Part shown: positions 58,718-64,000 of the stretch, in pieces
Layout: the number at the start of each line of letters is the position of its first letter
Numbering within the stretch: position 1 is the stretch's first letter
From: Mycolicibacterium senegalense
GTDB taxonomy: Bacteria > Actinomycetota > Actinomycetes > Mycobacteriales > Mycobacteriaceae
Assembly (NCBI RefSeq): GCF_019645875.1
Contig: NZ_CP081000.1
Coordinates: forward strand, 806,001 to 870,000
DNA: 64,000 bases
Reading direction: 5' to 3'
The notes under the pieces: generated by a model
The model's database searches: none
What the model was told of the DNA's origin: nothing
What the model saw: the letters and a program-made list of their open reading frames with translations, nothing else
Position numbers and translations under genes: made by a program

Positions 58718-60150
58718 CGGCGCGTCGACTCGCTGCCATATTGCTCGGCGCCGCGCTCGCGGGATGCTCGGCGCAGCCATCACCCGAGGCGCTCGATCCG
58801 CAGGAACTGGCGGGCAAGATCACCATCGACGCCATGTACACCCACCTGCGTAAGCTGCAGGAGATCGCCGATGCTCATGACGGCAACCGGGCCGTCGGAA
58901 GTGGCGGATACGACGCCAGTGTCGACTATGTGGTGCAAGTATTGCGGGACAAAGGTTTTGACGTCGATACCCCCGAGTTCGAGCGGATGGGCGCGATGCG
59001 CGGGGGGAATCCGGCACTGACCGTGTCCGGGGTCAACTACCAGGTGGACCAGGCGTCGATGCTGGTGACGACACCGCCCGGCGGGCTCAACGCACCGACG
59101 TTGCGCCCGGGCAAGCCGTCCGGGTGCTCGGCAGCCGACTACGGGTCGCTGAACATCTCGGGGGCCATCGCGGTCGTCGACGACACCGGGTGTTCGGTTG
59201 TGGCGAAACAGAACACCGCGCTGGCCAAGGGTGCGGTGGGTGTGCTGGTGGTCAACAATGGGCGCCAGCCCGCTCCTGGCGGCTTGTTCAACACCGGCTA
59301 CTACCGCCAACTCACCGTCCCGGTCGGCGTCATCGACGAGACCGCGGACGCCGCGCTCCGCCGCACCAGCGCCCCGGTACGGCTGACCCTGGACGGCAAG
59401 GCCGAGATGGTGAAATCCCGCAACGTGACGGCGCAGACCAAGACCGGGTCGAGCTCAGACGTGGTGCTCGTCGGCGCGCACCTGGACAGCATCGGTGGCG
59501 GCCCGGGCATCAACGACAACGGTTCGGGGGTGGCCGCAGTGCTGGAAACCGCACTGCAGCTGGGCAGTTCGCCGAATGTCGGCAACGCGGTGCGCTTCGC
59601 GTTCTGGGGTGCCGAGGAAATGGGTTTGGACGGGTCGACGCAGTACGTGCGCAACCTGCCGCTGGACCAGCTCGACGATCTGGCGCTGTACCTGAACTTC
59701 GACATGGTCGGCTCGCCCAACGCCGGATTCTTCACCTATGACGGTGACCAGTCCGGTCAGGCCACCGATCCCAAGCCGATGCCCGAGGGCTCGGCCGGCA
59801 TCGAGCGAACCATGGCGGGTTACCTCAACCTGGCCGGTGCCCGGCCCGCGGACATGCCGATCAACGCGAACACCGACTATCACCCGTTCCTGCAGGCCGG
59901 GGTGCCGGTCGGCGGGGCCACCACCGGGTCGTCGCAACGCAAAACCGAGGTCCAGGCCCGGTTGTGGGGTGGGCGGGCCGGCGCGGCCTTCGATCCGAAC
60001 TATCACACCCGGCGAGACACGATCGACAACGTCGACGCGCATGCGCTCGGGATCATGGGGCCTGCGATCGCGTTCACCGTGGGCACGTATGCCCGCTCGA
60101 TCGACGGACCCAATGGCGTGCCGGCTCGGGACAAGCGCCACCGCGGTTGA
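58714..60150 (+). CDS. Second M28 aminopeptidase lipoprotein, tandem paralogue
   Basis: A 478-aa lipoprotein with the same plan as the previous gene: lipobox LGAALAGC (Cys ~18), a PA domain region ([17 protein letters not shown]) and an M28 domain with [38 protein letters not shown] and [10 protein letters not shown]. The blocks around the zinc sites are almost the same as in the upstream copy, so a tandem duplication is clear; the region before the PA domain is more diverged. The GTG overlaps the upstream stop. It ends 31 bp before the type III PKS gene. Confidence 0.88.
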   Translation: MTARRLAAILLGAALAGCSAQPSPEALDPQELAGKITIDAMYTHLRKLQEIADAHDGNRAVGSGGYDASVDYVVQVLRDKGFDVDTPEFERMGAMRGGNPALTVSGVNYQVDQASMLVTTPPGGLNAPTLRPGKPSGCSAADYGSLNISGAIAVVDDTGCSVVAKQNTALAKGAVGVLVVNNGRQPAPGGLFNTGYYRQLTVPVGVIDETADAALRRTSAPVRLTLDGKAEMVKSRNVTAQTKTGSSSDVVLVGAHLDSIGGGPGINDNGSGVAAVLETALQLGSSPNVGNAVRFAFWGAEEMGLDGSTQYVRNLPLDQLDDLALYLNFDMVGSPNAGFFTYDGDQSGQATDPKPMPEGSAGIERTMAGYLNLAGARPADMPINANTDYHPFLQAGVPVGGATTGSSQRKTEVQARLWGGRAGAAFDPNYHTRRDTIDNVDAHALGIMGPAIAFTVGTYARSIDGPNGVPARDKRHRG

Positions 60151-60181
60151 ACCGGGCAGGGTAGGTCCCCGTAATACGGGT

Positions 60182-61270
60182 ATGGGAATTAACGTCGCCA
60201 GAATGCCCAGTCACAGCACGATTGCCGGCGTCCACGCTGTTCTGCCCCAACACCGGTATACCCAGGAGGAGGTCACCAGCGCGCTGCTTGACCTGCCCGG
60301 ATACGCCGAGGTTGAGGAGGTGGTGCGGGCCCTGCACAAGAGCGCGAAGGTGAACAGCAGGTATCTGGTCCTGCCTCTTGAGAAATATGCGGGCCTCGAC
60401 GATTTCGGTGAGAGCAACAGCCTTTTCATCGAGCATGCAACCGAACTGGGCTGCGCCGCTCTGTCCGGTGCGCTCGACGAGGCGGGCCTGCGCCCGCAGG
60501 ATGTGGATCTGATCGTCACCACCACCGTCACCGGCGCTGCGGTCCCGTCATTGGACGCCCGCATCGCCGGGCGCCTGGGCCTGCGCCCCGACGTTCGTCG
60601 CATCCCGATCTTCGGCTTGGGTTGTGTGGCCGGTGCCGCCGGTATCGCCCGGCTCAACGACTATCTGCGCGGTGCACCCGACAAGGTGGCTGTTCTGGTT
60701 TCGGTCGAATTGTGTTCGCTGACCCGCAAACACAATCCCGCGATGCCGACGCTGGTGGCCGGTGCGCTGTTCGGCGACGGTGCCGCTGCGGTGGTGGCCG
60801 TCGGGGAGGAGCGGGCACGCAAACTCAACCCCACCGGCCCCGATGTGCTGGATTCGCGCAGTCACCTGTATCCGGACTCGTTGCAGGCCATGGGCTGGGA
60901 CATCGGCGCCGACGGCTTCGAGATCGTGCTCAGCGCCGAAGTGCCGGGCTTCGTGGGGCGCTACCTCGGTGACGATGTAGCCGGGTTCCTCGGCGATCAC
61001 GGTCTCCGCGTCGACGATGTGTCCGCCTGGGTGAGTCATCCCGGCGGGCCGAAGGTGATCGAGGCGATCATCGAAACCCTCGGATTGCCTGAAGACGCAC
61101 TGGATCTCACCTGGCAGTCGCTTGCCGACGTGGGTAACCTGTCGTCGTCCTCGGTGCTGCACGTGCTGCGTGACACCATCCGCAAACGGCCAGAGTCGGA
61201 TACGCCCGGGCTGCTGATGGCCATGGGCCCGGGTTTCTGCTCGGAGCTCGTCCTGCTGCGTTGGCGCTGA
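60182..61270 (+). CDS. Type III polyketide synthase (Pks10/chalcone synthase-like)
   Basis: A 362-aa thiolase-fold enzyme that extends a fatty acyl-CoA with malonyl units and cyclises the product. The catalytic triad is visible: Cys148 in [12 protein letters not shown], His in [10 protein letters not shown] and Asn in [11 protein letters not shown]. The sequence closely resembles M. tuberculosis Pks10. The start is uncertain: ATG 60182 is listed, but ATG 60203 ([13 protein letters not shown]) aligns with the Pks10 start, and TAATAC lies too close to 60182 for a leaderless start there. It is followed by a membrane methyltransferase (TGATG overlap) and a flavoprotein. Confidence 0.92.
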   Translation: MGINVARMPSHSTIAGVHAVLPQHRYTQEEVTSALLDLPGYAEVEEVVRALHKSAKVNSRYLVLPLEKYAGLDDFGESNSLFIEHATELGCAALSGALDEAGLRPQDVDLIVTTTVTGAAVPSLDARIAGRLGLRPDVRRIPIFGLGCVAGAAGIARLNDYLRGAPDKVAVLVSVELCSLTRKHNPAMPTLVAGALFGDGAAAVVAVGEERARKLNPTGPDVLDSRSHLYPDSLQAMGWDIGADGFEIVLSAEVPGFVGRYLGDDVAGFLGDHGLRVDDVSAWVSHPGGPKVIEAIIETLGLPEDALDLTWQSLADVGNLSSSSVLHVLRDTIRKRPESDTPGLLMAMGPGFCSELVLLRWR

Positions 61271-61779
61271 TGACGACCAAGAGATTCACCGCGCTGATTC
61301 TTCTGGTTGCCGCCGAGCGGATCCTTGAACTGATGGTGTCCCAACGGAACCTGCGCTGGAGTTCCGCTCGGGGCGGCAAGGAGTTCGGGGCCGGGCACTA
61401 CCCGGTGATGGTGGCCCTGCACAGCGCACTACTGGTGGGGTCCGTGGTCGAGGCACGCCGGCGTCGACCGTCGCCGGTGCTCGGTGGGAGCATGACGGTG
61501 GTCGTGCTCGCCGCCCAAGCGCTGCGGTGGTGGTGCATCACCACGCTGGGCAAGCAATGGAACACCCGGGTCGTGGTGGTGCCCGGTGCGACACGCGTGG
61601 TCGACGGTCCGTATCGGGTGCTGCCGCACCCGAATTACCTGGCGGTGGTCACCGAGGGGGCGGCGTTGCCGTTGGCCGGCGGTGCCTGGATCACCGCCCT
61701 GGTGTTCACCGTGGCCAACGCCGCGTTGCTGCGAACTCGTATTCGCGTGGAAAACGAAGCGCTGCAAGGCCTCACGTGA
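61270..61779 (+). CDS. Isoprenylcysteine methyltransferase-like membrane methyltransferase (SrsB-like)
   Basis: A 169-aa integral membrane protein of the ICMT family with about four helices. The SAM-binding region is TRVVDGPYRVLPHPNYLAVV and the end is LRTRIRVENEAL, the usual RIxxEE-like ending. In Streptomyces such enzymes (SrsB) O-methylate alkylresorcinols made by a type III PKS. The ATG at 61270 overlaps the PKS stop by one base, and its own stop overlaps the flavoprotein start by 4 bp. The tight coupling supports action on the PKS product. Confidence 0.87.
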   Translation: MTTKRFTALILLVAAERILELMVSQRNLRWSSARGGKEFGAGHYPVMVALHSALLVGSVVEARRRRPSPVLGGSMTVVVLAAQALRWWCITTLGKQWNTRVVVVPGATRVVDGPYRVLPHPNYLAVVTEGAALPLAGGAWITALVFTVANAALLRTRIRVENEALQGLT

Positions 61780-62792
61780 TCGATCTGCTCGTCGCAGGCG
61801 GCGGCCCGGCCGGGCTGGCCACCGCGGTGCACGCGGCGCGCGCCGGGCTGGAGACCGTGGTGGTGGAGCGCCGCCACGCCCCGATCGACAAGGCCTGCGG
61901 CGAGGGCCTGATGCCGCACTCGGTCCGGCAGTTACAGCGGCTGGGCGCTCACCCCGAGGGCCGCGAGTTTCGGGGTATCCGCTACTTGGACGGACACCGA
62001 GCCGCCGAGGCCACGTTCCGGGACGGCGCCGGCTATGGAGTGCGTCGCACGGTGCTACACGCCGCGCTGTCGGAAGCGGCGGCCTCGGCAGGGGTCCGGG
62101 TGGTCCACGGCGAGGTCGGCCCCGTGTCCCAGGACTCGGTATCGGTGTGCGCGGCCGGGTTTCGGGCCCGCTATCTGGCGGCCGCCGACGGTTTGCATTC
62201 GCCGATCCGCCGGTCACTGGGGCTCAGCGGCGGTGAGGGCAGGCGGCGCCGTTGGGGCATCCGCCGCCACATTCAGATCGCGCCGTGGTCCGATTGCGTC
62301 GAGGTGTACTGGGGGCCCGACGCCGAGGCGTACGTGACGCCGGTGGGGGCCGACTGTGTCGGGGTGGCCATCCTGACCTCGGTGCGCGGCGGATTCGACG
62401 AACATTTGGCGGCATTCCCGATGCTGGCCGACAGGATTCACGGTCATGAGCACGGTCATGACCGGGCCGCGGGCCCGCTGCGGCAGAAGGTCCGGCACCG
62501 CAGTGCCGGCCGGGTGCTGTTGGTGGGTGACGCGGCGGGCTACGTGGATGCGCTCACGGGGGAAGGGATGGGGCTTGCGTTCGGCGCGGCCGAACTTCTC
62601 GTGGGTTGCGTGCGCGCCGACCGGCCCGAAGACTACGACGGGCAGTGGCGTGCGATGACCCGTCGTTATCGGTGGCTCACCGCGGCCCTGTTGCACGGCA
62701 GCGGGTTCGGGCCCGTGCGTACGTGCATCACCCCGGCGTCGGCGGCGCTGCCCTCGGTGTTCGCCCGGGTGGTCAACGCGCTGGGGTCGTAG
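61776..62792 (+). CDS. FAD-dependent monooxygenase/oxidoreductase (SrsC-like)
   Basis: A 338-aa flavoprotein of the geranylgeranyl reductase/aromatic hydroxylase group. The FAD motif is LLVAGGGPAGLATAVHAARA. CGEGLMPHSVRQLQRLG and the second FAD motif GRVLLVGDAAGYVDALTGEG, followed by MGLAFGAAELL, match the group. The start is GTG at 61776. It ends the PKS operon; in the srsABC pathway the third enzyme hydroxylates the phenolic ring to a quinone. The 3' end overlaps the convergent permease gene by 20 bp. Confidence 0.88.
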   Translation: MIDLLVAGGGPAGLATAVHAARAGLETVVVERRHAPIDKACGEGLMPHSVRQLQRLGAHPEGREFRGIRYLDGHRAAEATFRDGAGYGVRRTVLHAALSEAAASAGVRVVHGEVGPVSQDSVSVCAAGFRARYLAAADGLHSPIRRSLGLSGGEGRRRRWGIRRHIQIAPWSDCVEVYWGPDAEAYVTPVGADCVGVAILTSVRGGFDEHLAAFPMLADRIHGHEHGHDRAAGPLRQKVRHRSAGRVLLVGDAAGYVDALTGEGMGLAFGAAELLVGCVRADRPEDYDGQWRAMTRRYRWLTAALLHGSGFGPVRTCITPASAALPSVFARVVNALGS

Positions 62793-64000
62793 GCCGAACC
62801 AGGTCGCCGAGGTGCTCCAGCAACCGCATGCCGTGAAAGATCAGCAGTGCGACGATCGAGCCCAGCGCGATGCCGGTGAAGGTCAGGGACCCCAGTTGCC
62901 AGGTGAAGTCGGCGATCCCGATGATCAGCGGAATAGCCGCTGTCATCTGGTTGATCGGCTTGGAGAAGTCCACGTGATTGGTGAGCCAGATGCGCACGCC
63001 TAGGATGCCGACCAGACCGTAGAGCACGATGGTCGCGCCGCCCAGCACACCCGGCGGGATGGCCGAGATCGCCGCTCCGACCTTGGGGCACAACGAGAGT
63101 GCGATCGCCACCGCGGCGGCCACCCAGTACGCCGCGGTCGAGTAGACCCGGGTGGCCGCCATCACCCCGATGTTCTCGGCGTAGGTGGTGGTGGCCGAGC
63201 CGCCGCCGGCACCGGCCAGTACCGTGGCCACCCCGTCGGCGGCCAGCGCCCGGCCGATCATCGGATCGAGATCGGTGCCGGTCATCTGGCCCACCGATTT
63301 GACGTGCCCGATGTTCTCGGCAACCAGGGCGATCACCGCGGGCAGGAACAGCGGCAGCACAGCCAGATCGAACGTGGGCGTATGGAACTCGGGCAGCCCG
63401 ACCCAGGGTGCCGCCGCGATCGCGGCGGTGTCCACCTCGCCGAGGACAAGTGCCAGCACATACCCGATCACCACCGCGCCGAAGATCGCCAGCCTGCCGA
63501 TCAGCCCCTTGAAGAACGCGAGCGTGGCCACCAGCAACACCAGCGTCACCAGTCCCACGAGCGGACCCTTCTCGAAATTGGCCTTGGCTGCCGGGGCCAG
63601 GTTGAAACCGATCAGCGCGACGATCGCCCCGGTCACGATCGGAGGCAGCGCGACATCGATCCAGTGGGTGCCGATCAGATGCACCACGGCGCCGATGAGG
63701 ATCAGCAGGACGCCGACGGCGACCAAACCGCCCAGCGCACTTCCGGTTCCGTCCGAGGCCACCGCTGCGGTCACCGGGGCGATCACCGAGAAGCTCGACC
63801 CCAGATAGCTCGGTAGCCGATTGCCGGTGATGAGCAGGAACAGGATGGTGCCCACACCGGAGAACAGCAGGGTGGTAGCCGGCGGGAAGCCGGTGAGCAC
63901 CGGGACCAGGAACGTGGCGCCGAACATGGCCACCACGTGCTGGGCCCCGATGCCGATGGTGCTGGCCCAATCGAGCCGTTCCCCTGGGTTGACGACGAAG
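62773..64000 (-). CDS. NCS2 uracil/xanthine permease, 5' end cut by window edge
   Basis: A nucleobase:cation symporter-2 protein, at least 409 aa within the window. The frame stays open through base 64000, and the residues before the first possible start read as a normal NCS2 N-terminus (VVNPGERLDWASTIGIGAQH), so the start lies to the right. The family features are FGATFLVPVLTGFPP, the QH motif of helix 1 (GAQHVVAMFGAT), ALVAENIGHVKSVGQMTG with the substrate-site Glu, and GGSATTTYAENIGVMA. It probably imports uracil or another pyrimidine or purine base. The tail is short and polar. Confidence 0.93.
   Translation of the reverse strand, partial: FVVNPGERLDWASTIGIGAQHVVAMFGATFLVPVLTGFPPATTLLFSGVGTILFLLITGNRLPSYLGSSFSVIAPVTAAVASDGTGSALGGLVAVGVLLILIGAVVHLIGTHWIDVALPPIVTGAIVALIGFNLAPAAKANFEKGPLVGLVTLVLLVATLAFFKGLIGRLAIFGAVVIGYVLALVLGEVDTAAIAAAPWVGLPEFHTPTFDLAVLPLFLPAVIALVAENIGHVKSVGQMTGTDLDPMIGRALAADGVATVLAGAGGGSATTTYAENIGVMAATRVYSTAAYWVAAAVAIALSLCPKVGAAISAIPPGVLGGATIVLYGLVGILGVRIWLTNHVDFSKPINQMTAAIPLIIGIADFTWQLGSLTFTGIALGSIVALLIFHGMRLLEHLGDLVRPTTPAR

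Overview
The window looks like a chromosomal segment of a fast-growing mycobacterium (Mycolicibacterium type). It is GC-rich and almost gapless, with many GTG starts and 1-8 bp overlaps between genes. Its backbone follows the gene order of the M. tuberculosis Rv0356c-Rv0364 and Rv0389-Rv0419 intervals: fba, Rv0360c, Rv0359, Rv0358, purA, then purT, a rhodanese gene, metZ, Rv0406c, fgd1, pta, ackA, pknG, glnH, mutT3, thiE, thiO, thiS, thiG and lpqL. The correspondence is from memory of family sequences and order, not from a search. At least eleven genes have a TANNNT-like -10 box ending 6-8 nt before an ATG or GTG, the pattern expected for leaderless mycobacterial mRNAs.

Layout. 1-5346: XdhC (cut by the left edge), an F420/LLM oxidoreductase, DedA, class II aldolase, a CHAP-domain protein, an Rv0361-like anchored protein and a DUF3151 protein. 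5350-10620: an accessory insertion between the Rv0360c and Rv0359 counterparts, made of a CzcD-like metal exporter with an operator inside its promoter and a 1415-aa TIR-nSTAND-WD40 protein. 10617-14031: a site-2-type protease, an Rv0358-like protein, purA and a thioesterase. 14028-22408: accessory genes (SDR, membrane protein, an SOS-box-controlled DUF222/HNH protein, P450 plus ferredoxin, MMPL, Na+/H+ antiporter, UBP zinc finger). 22433-33037: purT, rhodanese, metZ, two oxidoreductases, a methyltransferase, GNAT, fgd1 and an EEP-family protein. 33040-36939: a GntR regulator divergent from an APC permease and class III aminotransferase. 36992-44848: pta-ackA facing the glnX-glnH-pknG amino-acid-sensing operon, which carries an in-frame 33-bp tandem repeat at its glnX/glnH junction. 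44984-49017: mutT3, thiE and a TPP-riboswitch-led thiO-thiS-thiG-SGNH operon. 49071-52532: a Ppx-like protein with altered motifs, an ABC-2 transporter and an SPFH protein. 52533-57194: a gene-free 400 bp followed by a second TIR-nSTAND-WD40 gene. 57212-62792: two tandem M28 peptidase lipoproteins, then a type III PKS / membrane methyltransferase / flavoprotein operon. 62773-64000: an NCS2 permease cut by the right edge.

Most interesting content. The two TIR-nSTAND-WD40 proteins share about 70 percent of their first 80 residues (56 of 80, counted by eye) and have nearly identical P-loops, but their 14-blade WD40 regions have diverged strongly. Each has one predicted membrane helix between the NTPase and the propellers, which would place the sensor outside the membrane and the TIR effector inside. 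Both sit alone at breaks in the conserved gene order. They look like stand-alone immune or cell-suicide switches, but that function is inferred. The type III PKS operon matches the srsABC layout and probably makes polyketide quinones or alkylresorcinol-type lipids. Other notable signals are the repeat at the start of glnH, a LexA box over the start codon of the HNH gene and several strong orphan palindromes.
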